From Emticicia sp. 21SJ11W-3 (GTDB lineage: Bacteria; Bacteroidota; Bacteroidia; Cytophagales; Spirosomataceae): a stretch of 64,000 nucleotides of DNA. The translations under genes and the position numbers were made by a program. Positions 20,817 through 28,733 of this stretch are shown here, in pieces. The stretch spans positions 558,001 through 622,000 of the forward strand of contig NZ_CP092074.1 in the NCBI RefSeq assembly GCF_024138715.1, in the 5' to 3' direction. Each line of letters begins with the position of its first letter. The stretch's first letter is position 1. The notes below the pieces were generated by a model. The model worked only from the letters and a program-made list of their open reading frames with translations. It ran no database searches and was not told the origin of the DNA.

Positions 20817-23800
20817 TTAGAATTTAAGATTTACACCTAACGTAAACTGGCGTACCGGCGGGTTGTTGAGGTTTACTGTTACAAAGCGGTTGAAATTGCC
20901 ACCCTGAATGGTGTTGCCGTATCCGTTGCCTTCCGGGTCTACAGCCAGTTTGGCTTTAACCAACGGAGAGTAAATGATAAACGGATTGGTGGCATTGACA
21001 TAAACGCGAACGGTAGAGAAACCAATTTTGCTGATTACCTTGCTGTCAAATGAATATCCTAGGTTGATACTTCTCATTTTGATGAACGAGCCGTCCTGGT
21101 AGGAAGTGGTAGATGTAAAGTTGCGTACCCCACCACCTGCGTCAGGTCTAGGGAATGCATTCGTAGGGTTTTCCGGTGTCCAGTAGTCCATTACCAGCTG
21201 GTTTGAACGCCCCTGGTTAAGGAACCCAAAGCCTGAGCCACCGCCTGACGTACCAGACAGATAAGGAACTACTACTTTCATACCCATGCGGGCAAAAGTT
21301 ACTATTGAAAGGTCAAATCCTTTGTAAGACATTCTGCTGGTCAGGCCTCCTTCCCATTTGGGCTGGAAATTGCCGATAATCTTGCGGTCGTTGGCATCTA
21401 TTACCCCATTTTTATCAACATCTTCTACCCGGATTTCACCCGGAACCTGTACCGGTGAGGTCTGCGCTTTCAGCGTTCCGTTGTCTGCATCGGCCTGCTG
21501 CCAGATGCCTATTTTGTTGTAGTCGTAAATTACGGTAAGCGGATGCCCCACAAACCAGAAGTTACCTTTATTGTCTAGCTCGGTTGGGGTGGTTAACTGG
21601 GTGATTTTTTCCCGGTTGAAGAAGTAGGTGGCATCCAGGCTCCAGTTGAAACCGTTTTTGTTTCTCAGTACATCAAAGGTTAATGAGGTTTCAAGACCTT
21701 TACCCTCTGTTTTGCCAAGGTTTTTTAAGGTTGACCCCGCCCCGTTACTTTCAGGCAGGTTTACCGACAACAGAATGTCTTTGGTTTGTTGTTGGTAGAC
21801 ATCTAATGTACCCACGATCCGGTTATCAAATAATCCGATTTCCACGCCAATATCAGACTGTGAAGTAGATTGCCAGCCCAGGTTAGTGGCAGGAAGACTT
21901 GTTACGGTATAAGCCAGCACCTGCCCTGCGGTAGTGGTTCCGAAATTATAATAACCTGTCGAAAGCGCTCCCAGCGTGGCATAGGCGCCAACGTTACGGT
22001 TACCCGAAATCCCCCAGCCCCCTCTCAGTTTTAAATTGCTTAGAAAGGTTAGACCTTTCATGAAGGGTTCGTCAATGATGTTCCAGTTTAAGCCAATAGC
22101 CGGATAATTAAAGTACTGGTTTCCCGGCGACAGGGTTGATGAGCCATCACGGCGGAAGGTAGCCGTAAGGGTGTATCGGTCGTTAAAGGTATAGTTTAAA
22201 CGAGCCATATAAGAAAGCAGACCGGTTTCTGCAAAACTACCATTACCCGTAGGCTGGCCTGAGGCCAAAGAGAAATTGGCTGTTTTGATGTAATCGGCCG
22301 GTACGCCTTTTACGTTAAAGCTGCTGCCCAGGTTATGATTTTTAGTAAGCTCATACAGGGCGGTAAGGCCAATTTTGTGTTTGCCGGCAAATGTTTTGTC
22401 GTAGTACAACAGGTGTTGCAGGTTCACGTCCCAATACTCGGTATTGCGGATATCGGCATTTGATACACTTTGTTCAGTACCTGTGTTTACAAAAGTATTG
22501 GGTGGCCCATAGCCGTTAAAATGAACCTGGCTGAAGTTTAATCCGGCATTGAAGCGGTATCTGAGGCCTTCAAGGATGTTTACTTCCGCATACAGGCTGT
22601 TGAAGGTTCTGATAGACCGCTCGTTTGAAATGATATCGCTGCCGCGGGTAATCAGCGTAAGCGGACTCACCGCCTGTGCTTCAATGGTTCCCTTTTTAGG
22701 GTTCAGGTTTATGGTGCCGTCTTCGTTGTAAGGCTTAACCAGTGGCGACAAGCGCACCAGTTCGGTAGGTACACCACCACCGGCAGGGTCGTTTCTTCTG
22801 GTAAGGGTATTGATGGTGTTCAGGCCTATTTTTATGCGCTTGCCTATTTTCTGGTCAATGGTAGCGCGGATATTCATCCGGTCGAAATCCTGATTAGGCA
22901 TGATTCCGGTTTCATTGAAGTAGCCAATACCCAGCCCGTATTGTGTGTTTTCCACACCTCCCTGCAAACCCAGCTGATGGCTGGTATTGAAGCCGGGTTT
23001 ATAGAGCAAGTCCTGCCAGTCGGTAGATACCCCGGCGGCCAGGTTGGCTTTTTCTTCTTCTGTTAGCGGATAGGCCGTTGTACCGGCACCCTGTGTGTTT
23101 AAGGCCGCAGACTGCTCCTTGAATTTGGCATACTGGGCGCCATTCATGACATTGTATTTGCCCATGATACTGGTTACGCCATGGTATCCGTCATATGTAA
23201 TTACGGGTTTGCCTGTCCGGCCTCTTTTGGTGGTAATCAGTATTACCCCTCCGGCGCCTCTGGAACCGAAAATGGCCGTTGCAGATGCATCTTTTAATAT
23301 TTCAAGGCTGGAGATGTCGTCCGGGTTAATGTCGTTCAGGCCACCAAAAGGAATACCGTCTACTACCACCAGCGGGCCGTCGAGTCCGTCGCCATTACCT
23401 GTAGTGATAGAACGGTTACCTCTGATACGGATAGTTGCCTGGCTGCCCGGAGTAGACCCGTTGCTTACAATAGATACACCGGCGGCCCTGCCCTTGAGTG
23501 AGTTTAACAGGTTAGGGGCTGGTACTTCTTTCAGGGTTGATTCTGAGACCGAGACAACCGCACCTGTGATGTCGCGTTTTTTCTGGGTTCCGTAGCCCAC
23601 CACAATTACTTCTTCCAGGTCTGTGGAGGTATTATTGTCTAGTGTTACACTGATATTTGTCTGGTTGCCAACGGCTATCTCTTTGGTAACATAGCCTAAA
23701 AAACTGAACACAAGGGTTTCGTTGGGTGCAGCGTCAATTTTGAAATTACCCGACACGTCAGTCGTGGTTCCTCTTTTGGTGCCTTTTACGGTAATACTTA

Positions 23801-23948
23801 CACTGGGTAAGCGCTCTTTGGTAGATGCGTCGGTGACTTGTCCGGTTAAGGATTTTGATTGGGCTGCCAGTAGCAGCGGGCACAGCAATAAAACCGAAAC
23901 CCACATCCAACACGTTAACTGTTGTTTAAGGTTGTAAATTTTAATCAT
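20817..23948 (-). CDS. SusC-like TonB-dependent transporter (SusC1)
   Basis: I choose the ATG at 23948 (1043 aa), which starts the signal peptide (hydrophobic WVSVLLLCPLLLAAQ); the frame is open 48 nt further. A CarboxypepD_reg-like domain (about 32-112) precedes the plug, which begins near EEVIVVGYGTQKKRDITG, and a 22-strand outer-membrane barrel ends in a C-terminal Phe (VNLKF). It imports oligosaccharides using TonB energy. There is no sigma/anti-sigma STN domain, so control is probably through its promoter. That promoter has a GTGT-N7-ACAC palindrome and a LacI-like palindrome at the same spacing as in susC2. It is a paralogue of SusC2, very similar in the N-terminal domain. Confidence 0.95.
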   Translation of the reverse strand: MIKIYNLKQQLTCWMWVSVLLLCPLLLAAQSKSLTGQVTDASTKERLPSVSITVKGTKRGTTTDVSGNFKIDAAPNETLVFSFLGYVTKEIAVGNQTNISVTLDNNTSTDLEEVIVVGYGTQKKRDITGAVVSVSESTLKEVPAPNLLNSLKGRAAGVSIVSNGSTPGSQATIRIRGNRSITTGNGDGLDGPLVVVDGIPFGGLNDINPDDISSLEILKDASATAIFGSRGAGGVILITTKRGRTGKPVITYDGYHGVTSIMGKYNVMNGAQYAKFKEQSAALNTQGAGTTAYPLTEEEKANLAAGVSTDWQDLLYKPGFNTSHQLGLQGGVENTQYGLGIGYFNETGIMPNQDFDRMNIRATIDQKIGKRIKIGLNTINTLTRRNDPAGGGVPTELVRLSPLVKPYNEDGTINLNPKKGTIEAQAVSPLTLITRGSDIISNERSIRTFNSLYAEVNILEGLRYRFNAGLNFSQVHFNGYGPPNTFVNTGTEQSVSNADIRNTEYWDVNLQHLLYYDKTFAGKHKIGLTALYELTKNHNLGSSFNVKGVPADYIKTANFSLASGQPTGNGSFAETGLLSYMARLNYTFNDRYTLTATFRRDGSSTLSPGNQYFNYPAIGLNWNIIDEPFMKGLTFLSNLKLRGGWGISGNRNVGAYATLGALSTGYYNFGTTTAGQVLAYTVTSLPATNLGWQSTSQSDIGVEIGLFDNRIVGTLDVYQQQTKDILLSVNLPESNGAGSTLKNLGKTEGKGLETSLTFDVLRNKNGFNWSLDATYFFNREKITQLTTPTELDNKGNFWFVGHPLTVIYDYNKIGIWQQADADNGTLKAQTSPVQVPGEIRVEDVDKNGVIDANDRKIIGNFQPKWEGGLTSRMSYKGFDLSIVTFARMGMKVVVPYLSGTSGGGSGFGFLNQGRSNQLVMDYWTPENPTNAFPRPDAGGGVRNFTSTTSYQDGSFIKMRSINLGYSFDSKVISKIGFSTVRVYVNATNPFIIYSPLVKAKLAVDPEGNGYGNTIQGGNFNRFVTVNLNNPPVRQFTLGVNLKF

Positions 23949-23975
23949 AAAAGAAAATAGGTTTATATGAAAAGT

Positions 23976-24006
23976 ACAATTTCCAATACCTGACATCCAA
24001 AATTGT
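23976..24006 (-). promoter_or_regulatory. Shared inverted repeat in the susC1 leader/promoter
   Basis: ACAATTT-N17-AAATTGT begins 28 bp upstream of the susC1 ATG. The equivalent in susC2 (33486-33518) also begins 28 bp upstream of the ATG and is preceded by the same AGT. It may be a promoter/operator element or a leader hairpin. Confidence 0.45.
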
Positions 24007-24071
24007 AGTTTTTGAACTTTTCGGTATTAAAACCCTAAACTAGTGCCTGCTATGATAAAGGCAAGTAAATG

Positions 24072-24086
24072 GTGTCAAATTGACAC
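24072..24086 (-). promoter_or_regulatory. Palindromic operator upstream of susC1 (GTGT-N7-ACAC)
   Basis: GTGTCAAATTGACAC, a perfect 7+1+7 palindrome 124 bp upstream of the susC1 start. The susC2 copy differs only at the centre base. The GTGT-N7-ACAC core is the same as in the araR and araB sites, suggesting the same or a related regulator. Confidence 0.6.
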
Positions 24087-24106
24087 AAAATATTTTACGC
24101 CAACTA

Positions 24107-24122
24107 TCGGTAACGTTGCCGA
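24107..24122 (-). promoter_or_regulatory. LacI-type operator candidate upstream of susC1
   Basis: TCGGTAACGTTGCCGA: seven of eight base pairs symmetric around a central CG, the hallmark of LacI-family operators. It is preceded by CAACTA and lies exactly 20 bp from the neighbouring palindrome, as in susC2. The LacI-family gene at 33764 is the obvious candidate partner. Confidence 0.55.
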
Positions 24123-24400
24123 GCGTAGCGCCGGCATTACTTTTGGCTGCTTGCCTGGCGTATCAGAAGCCTAAAACAGCAGCAGTGTTTTCGTAAAAAA
24201 AACAGCAAAATTTTTGGTATCTTACTAAATAATCTATAAAAAATACAATACGGTACCAGGCCTGTAATGCTAAATTGTATTATGTTGTGAATAGTTTTAA
24301 TTATTGGGTTATCTTGATTTCGGTTATATTTTGTGTTTCAGATGTTATCAGGGCATCATTTTAATATAATGCCGGGCTGGCTGTCAGCCCTGAAAAGATA

Positions 24401-24440
24401 GCATCAGCATAAGAGAAAAAGACCGAACCTACGCTGATGC
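24401..24440 (-). terminator. Weak terminator after the FAH-family gene
   Basis: GCATCAGC / GCTGATGC (8 bp) with a 24-nt loop, 6 nt beyond the - strand stop codon at 24446; a TATCTTTT stretch follows on the - strand. The long loop makes this a modest candidate. Confidence 0.35.
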
Positions 24441-24445
24441 GGTTT

Positions 24446-25276
24446 TTATTCCACCCAGTTTGTGAGCGTACCAATACCATCAATGGAAATATGGATTATG
24501 TCTTTGTGTTGCAAAGTAAAGCTGTCTGGCGGCACAATTCCGGTGCCTGTCATCAGAAAACAACCATTGGGGAAACTGCACTCGAATGTCAGGTAGCTGA
24601 CCAGTTCTTGGAGTCCTCTTTTCATCTGACTCAGGCGGGTAGCGTTTGCAAATACTACGGTTGCTTCTCTTTCAATAGTTAGTCTGATTTCAGTTTCGCG
24701 GTCTATTGGCTGCCCTGTTACCCATATACAGGGGCCGATGGCTGCGCTTTTATCGTAAGATTTTGCCTGAGGCAGATACAGGGGGTTTTCGCCTTCAATG
24801 TCTCTGGAGCTCATGTCATTGCCAATGGTATATCCGGCAATTTCACCGCCGGAGTTAACAAAAAGCGTTAATTCAGGTTCAGGGACATTCCAGTTGGAAT
24901 CCCGGCGAATCTTTACGCCCTGCCCGTGGCCTACGGTTCGGGCCGCGGTGGCCTTGAAAAAAATCTCGGGGCGCCCGGCTTCATATACCCTGTCATAAAA
25001 ATCGCCTCCGCCTGCGTCTTTAGATTCTTCCATTCTGGCGTTTTTGCTGCGCAGGTAGGTAACCCCAGAGGCCCAAACCTCCTGTGAAACAATAGGTGGT
25101 AACAAAGCCGGGTTTAAATCAAAATTTTGTGCTGGTTGCCGGGTGGAAACGGCCTGAAGCAGCCATTGATAAAGACCGGGCTGATTGACGAGGGAATCAA
25201 AGCTAAGTTCGGCAAACGAGTAGAATTGGTCTTTATGTGCTACAAAAGGGCCCTGGGTTGTGTTGTATATTTTCAT
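24446..25276 (-). CDS. FAH-family enzyme, probable 2-keto-3-deoxypentonate (aldonate) dehydratase
   Basis: A 276-aa fumarylacetoacetate-hydrolase-fold protein without signal peptide, so cytoplasmic. Metal ligands Glu133, Glu135 (VPEPEL) and Asp154 (GNDMSSRD) are present, as are RPEIFFKAT (102-110), TVGHG and [19 protein letters not shown]. These blocks strongly resemble the Sulfolobus 2-keto-3-deoxy-D-arabinonate dehydratase, which makes alpha-ketoglutarate semialdehyde, with the same E-x-E...D spacing. FAH hydrolases of the L-rhamnonate/L-fuconate diketo pathway are an alternative. It is the last gene of the susC2 operon and would act after the sugar-acid dehydratase encoded upstream. No semialdehyde dehydrogenase is found in this window. 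Confidence 0.75.
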   Translation of the reverse strand: MKIYNTTQGPFVAHKDQFYSFAELSFDSLVNQPGLYQWLLQAVSTRQPAQNFDLNPALLPPIVSQEVWASGVTYLRSKNARMEESKDAGGGDFYDRVYEAGRPEIFFKATAARTVGHGQGVKIRRDSNWNVPEPELTLFVNSGGEIAGYTIGNDMSSRDIEGENPLYLPQAKSYDKSAAIGPCIWVTGQPIDRETEIRLTIEREATVVFANATRLSQMKRGLQELVSYLTFECSFPNGCFLMTGTGIVPPDSFTLQHKDIIHISIDGIGTLTNWVE

Positions 25277-25316
25277 CTGGGTTGGTATGCATTGATTATG
25301 TTTTTCAGTAAGATAG

Positions 25317-25344
25317 GGGTAATTCCGGCACGCCGGAATTACCC
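25317..25344. other. Perfect hairpin between the dehydratase and FAH genes
   Basis: 13-bp perfect arms GGGTAATTCCGGC / GCCGGAATTACCC with only two unpaired central bases, in the 101-nt gap between two - strand genes. No T-run follows. It is probably an intercistronic stability or partial termination element; it is nearly fully self-complementary. Confidence 0.55.
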
Positions 25345-25377
25345 TGGATAGTCTGTCAGCAAAGTGTATCGGATAAG

Positions 25378-26652
25378 TTACTCAAAAAACGGTACGCCGG
25401 GTGTGGCATATTTTTTCATGCCTTCTTCGTTGATTTCTACCCCGATGCCGGGTTCGTCTCTTACTCTGATATACCCGTTTTTTTCAACCATGTCGCCCTT
25501 AAAGGTGACAATTTCTTTAAACATCGGGTCTTTATGAAAGTAAATCTGCCATTCCATAATCATAAAATTGGGTACTGAAGCACACACATGGGCGCAGGCC
25601 ATGGCGCCCAGGTAAGAGGCCACCATGTGCGGGGCAAACGGCACGTAATAAAGGTTGGCCAGATTGGCAATTCGCTGGCCCTCGCCCAGCCCCCCGCATT
25701 TTTGCAGGTCGGGCATGATGATATCTACGGCGCCGCTTTCCAGCAAAGGTCTGAAACCGTAGGCCAGGTAATGGTTTTCTCCGGCACAGATAGGGGTAGA
25801 GGTAGAGGCCGCTATTTTTTTGTAAGCATCTGTGTTTTCGGCCGGTATGGGTTCTTCCAGCCACATCAGCCCCAGTGGTTCCAGCATTTTGGCGGCCCGC
25901 TCGCCGGTGGTGGCGTCGTAGCGGCCGTGCATATCGGCGCATATATCAATTTTGGGGCCTACCTCTTTGCGGGCAGCGGCCATCTGGTCGTACATCCGTT
26001 GCAACTCGGCCGGGCTGGCTGTCCAGTTAAAGCGGTCATATTTGTTAGGGTCATTGGCCTGGTCGAGGTCGAACTTAACAGCCGTAAAGCCCATATCTAC
26101 CGCTTCGCGTGCAGCTTTGGCAAATTCTTCTGGTTTGGGCAACTGGTTCTGATAAAGGGCGGTATCCATGTAAACCCTGACGGTATCTCTGAACTTTCCA
26201 CCCAGTAGCTGATACACCGGTACACCCAGCGCTTTGCCGGCAATGTCCCAAAGGGCGGTTTCTATCGCTGTAAGCACGGCCACAAACATACCCGACTGGG
26301 CGCCTTCAAAAAAGCCTGATTTACGGATAGACTCAAACAGTTTGTGTACATTCAGGGGGTTCTGGCCCTGAATACGCCTGCCCATTGATTTGACCAGATG
26401 ATAGGTGCCGGGTGTGGCATCCACCCCTTCTCCATGCCCGATAATACCCTGATTGGTGTAAATTTTTACAAATAAACTATGGCCGCCGCGTATGTAGCCC
26501 GCCTTGATGTCGGTGATTTTCAGGTCTGTGGGCGCCGAACTTTTAGGGGCTCTGTCTACGGCCTGAATAAATTCATTTCCGAATGTTGAAAATGAAGTGG
26601 CAGCCATGGCTGAGCTGATTGCTGCTTTCTGGAAAAAATTTCTTCTGTTCAC
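25378..26652 (-). CDS. Tat-exported enolase-superfamily sugar-acid dehydratase (galactonate dehydratase-like)
   Basis: A 424-aa protein with a GTG start. The N-terminus carries a twin-arginine motif ([10 protein letters not shown]) and an Ala/Ser-rich h-region, so export by Tat is predicted. The mandelate-racemase/enolase fold has metal ligands Asp240 (ADMHGR), Glu266 (WLEEP) and Glu292 (CAGENH), with His242 and His342 (APHMVAS) as catalytic residues. The intervals D-26-E-26-E-50-H match E. coli D-galactonate dehydratase. It should dehydrate an aldonate to its 2-keto-3-deoxy acid, apparently in the periplasm. Which aldonate (arabinonate, xylonate, galactonate) is not readable. It sits between the RraA-like and FAH genes of the susC2 operon. 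Confidence 0.85.
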   Translation of the reverse strand: MNRRNFFQKAAISSAMAATSFSTFGNEFIQAVDRAPKSSAPTDLKITDIKAGYIRGGHSLFVKIYTNQGIIGHGEGVDATPGTYHLVKSMGRRIQGQNPLNVHKLFESIRKSGFFEGAQSGMFVAVLTAIETALWDIAGKALGVPVYQLLGGKFRDTVRVYMDTALYQNQLPKPEEFAKAAREAVDMGFTAVKFDLDQANDPNKYDRFNWTASPAELQRMYDQMAAARKEVGPKIDICADMHGRYDATTGERAAKMLEPLGLMWLEEPIPAENTDAYKKIAASTSTPICAGENHYLAYGFRPLLESGAVDIIMPDLQKCGGLGEGQRIANLANLYYVPFAPHMVASYLGAMACAHVCASVPNFMIMEWQIYFHKDPMFKEIVTFKGDMVEKNGYIRVRDEPGIGVEINEEGMKKYATPGVPFFE

Positions 26653-26713
26653 TTTTTAAATGTGTTTAGCGAGAGGCAAGCTCCCGGGTGGAATATGATT
26701 GGTTGGTGCTGGG

Positions 26714-27655
26714 TTACCAGGTTCTTTGTTTCAGAATCTCCTGAATCTGTGCCGGGTCAACAGGTAGTTTGTTGATGTGTTCACGCAACCATTGCGAAAA
26801 ATCTTTTTCGATGTCGTCTGACCAACGGTTGTCTATCTGCCCCGGTGTATATTTCTGTTCGCGCAGCCGCTGATGGCCGAACATATCCCGTAGCCTTACT
26901 ACCTCCGAAACCTTTACTACTTCTTCGGCCAGATGCGGCGGTATGAAAACAACGCCGCCTTCGCGGCCCAGTACTATGTCGCCCGGCATTACGGTGGCCT
27001 TACCGATACGGGTAGGCTGATTGATGCCAACCAGGGTGGTATTTAAAGCCCTTTTGGCATCATTGAGGTGGTGCGATGGATGATAGCTTCTGAAGAAAGA
27101 AGTAAACCCGCCTATTTCTTTCAGCCCGTTTAAGTCTCTCAGGGCGCCTTCGTACACGATGCCGTTGCCGGTTTTGGCATAGATAGAGTTGCCGAGGTTG
27201 TCGCCAATGGTTGGGCCGTCTTCGTAGGCGTTAAACTGATCCACCACATAAACATCTCCTTTTACCAGCAGGTCAATCGGCCAGGCGTTCTGCGATTTAA
27301 TCCGGCCGTCTTTTTCATGTCCTTTGTCGTCAATGGCTGTTTGCAGGTCTGGCCTGCCGGGCGTAAAAGTGGCAGTTACCGCCCTGCCTACCAGTACCGA
27401 ATCGGGGTTGATGGTCTGCCAGTTTCCTTCAAACTGGTATTTATAATTATGGTTGCGCAATACCGCCCAGGCTTCTTCAAGCGTTACTTTTTTCATTCTT
27501 TTCAGCAGGGCGTCATCTACTTTAGGCCTGCCGTCGGCAAATCTTTCACCCTTCCATTCGCGTGTCAGGTGTAATAGGTACTCTTTTGATATTTGTTGGG
27601 CCTGCAGGGTTGCAGCTCCGAAAAGAAGCAAAATGCCCAGATAAATTTTTAGCAT
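26714..27655 (-). CDS. Exported RraA/HMG-aldolase-fold protein
   Basis: The ATG at 27655 gives 313 aa with a signal peptide (MLKIYLGILLLFGAATLQAQ); the frame is open from a TTG at 27682. The RraA-like fold (also dimethylmenaquinone methyltransferase-like or HMG/CHA aldolase) covers about 50-260. It retains the Arg-Asp pair of the metal-dependent aldolases in YEGALRDLNG, preceded by the NLGNSIYAKTGNG region, so aldolase-type rather than RNase-inhibitor function is likely. Export of this fold is unusual. In the operon it lies between the BASS carrier and the Tat-exported dehydratase, so it could cleave or modify a keto acid in the periplasm. The substrate is unknown. Confidence 0.75.
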   Translation of the reverse strand: MLKIYLGILLLFGAATLQAQQISKEYLLHLTREWKGERFADGRPKVDDALLKRMKKVTLEEAWAVLRNHNYKYQFEGNWQTINPDSVLVGRAVTATFTPGRPDLQTAIDDKGHEKDGRIKSQNAWPIDLLVKGDVYVVDQFNAYEDGPTIGDNLGNSIYAKTGNGIVYEGALRDLNGLKEIGGFTSFFRSYHPSHHLNDAKRALNTTLVGINQPTRIGKATVMPGDIVLGREGGVVFIPPHLAEEVVKVSEVVRLRDMFGHQRLREQKYTPGQIDNRWSDDIEKDFSQWLREHINKLPVDPAQIQEILKQRTW

Positions 27656-27687
27656 GCTTATGAGCGGTTTAAGGTTTGACAATGGGA

Positions 27688-28641
27688 TTAATGACCTGCG
27701 ACTGCTGCGTCTGGGTCTTCAGGAGGGCGTTTGCTCCAATAGTTGGCAATGATAGACCCTGAAATATTCATAACCGGCCCGAAGATGGCTGCTGCTACGC
27801 CTACTGTGGCAATACGGCCCATTTCATTGGCCAGCGCTGAGGCCAGTCCTGCATTCTGCATTCCTACTTCCAGTGATATGGCTCTGGCGTCTGCCTCTTT
27901 GAACTTCAGCAGGCGCGAGAAAAAATAACCGAGCGCATACCCGAAAATGTTATGAATTATGACTACAACCACTAATAGCAAGCCAACCGTTTTGAGCGAG
28001 CTGGCACCACTGGCAGTTACTATAAGAATAATGTAGGCAATACCCAGCATAGAAAAAACCGGAAGCGCCCGGTTGAACCGGGCCATCAGACGCGGTATTA
28101 ATTTATGCAGGGCCAGACCTATTACCACCGGTAATATGACCATCTGCGACATATCCCAGAACATATCCCAGAAATTTACGGCTATCAGACCTCCGCCCAG
28201 CGATTTCATCAGAAAAGGGGTCATTACCGGAGCCACCAGCGTAGAGAGGGTGGTGATGGTAACAGAAAGCGCCACATTGGCTTTGGCCATTAGGGCCATG
28301 ACATTTGAAGCCAGGCCGCTTGGGCTGCTGCCAATGAGTATAATGCCGGCGGCTATTTCAGGCGGGAAGTCGAAAATCATGGATAACGCCAGCCCTGAAA
28401 ATGGCATAATGGTAAAGTGGCATACCAGACCAACCAGTACTTTAAGCGGAGATTTGAAGACTTCGGCAAAATCATCAATGGTCATGGTAGCGCCCATGCC
28501 CAGCATAATTACCTGTAAAACAGGCTTGATGAAAGTGTTGAGTTTAACACCCCCGATGCTGGTAAAGCTGTGCGGGAAATAGTAGCCTATTATAACAAGG
28601 AAAATAATGCCCAGGGTGTACCAGTAATCTTTGAGTTTCAT
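27688..28641 (-). CDS. BASS-family sodium:organic-anion symporter
   Basis: A 317-aa inner-membrane protein with about 9-10 helices. BASS-family marks: GMGATMTIDDF near residue 54, the core unwound helix region SSPSGLASNVMALMAKA (about 105-121), and SLEVGMQNAGLASALA (about 250-265), where sodium and substrate bind. BASS carriers move bile acids and, in plants, 2-oxo acids such as pyruvate; a sugar-derived 2-keto-3-deoxy acid would fit this operon, since enzymes encoded on both sides appear exported while the FAH enzyme is cytoplasmic. Substrate is inferred from context. The next gene starts 32 nt downstream. Confidence 0.85.
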   Translation of the reverse strand: MKLKDYWYTLGIIFLVIIGYYFPHSFTSIGGVKLNTFIKPVLQVIMLGMGATMTIDDFAEVFKSPLKVLVGLVCHFTIMPFSGLALSMIFDFPPEIAAGIILIGSSPSGLASNVMALMAKANVALSVTITTLSTLVAPVMTPFLMKSLGGGLIAVNFWDMFWDMSQMVILPVVIGLALHKLIPRLMARFNRALPVFSMLGIAYIILIVTASGASSLKTVGLLLVVVVIIHNIFGYALGYFFSRLLKFKEADARAISLEVGMQNAGLASALANEMGRIATVGVAAAIFGPVMNISGSIIANYWSKRPPEDPDAAVAGH

Positions 28642-28680
28642 CAGCTTGATTAAATAATGATTTTTGAATGGTGGAAAGGA

Positions 28681-28702
28681 GGGTTAAGCACCTGCTTAAC
28701 CC
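28681..28702. other. Hairpin between susD2 and the BASS gene
   Basis: 10-bp perfect arms GGGTTAAGCA / TGCTTAACCC with a 2-nt centre in the 92-nt gap after the susD2 stop. No clear T-run follows on the - strand. A hairpin here could keep susCD expression above that of the downstream genes. Confidence 0.5.
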
Positions 28703-28733
28703 CATAATAGGCTAGTTACATTTGTATTTTTAA

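Larger units (their letters stand above)
23949..24445. other. Intergenic region: susC1 promoter and 3' end of the FAH-gene operon
   Basis: This 497-bp stretch has no supported gene. It contains, reading away from susC1, an inverted repeat ACAATTT-N17-AAATTGT (23976-24006) 28 bp from the start codon, the palindrome at 24072-24086, the LacI-like palindrome at 24107-24122, featureless AT-rich DNA, and a weak hairpin at 24401-24440 beyond the FAH gene stop. Confidence 0.6.

Noticed and set aside
25588-26208. 206-codon ORF antisense to the sugar-acid dehydratase
   Set aside because: Lies entirely inside a well-supported enolase-superfamily gene; Gly/Phe/Val-rich shadow frame without signal or domain.
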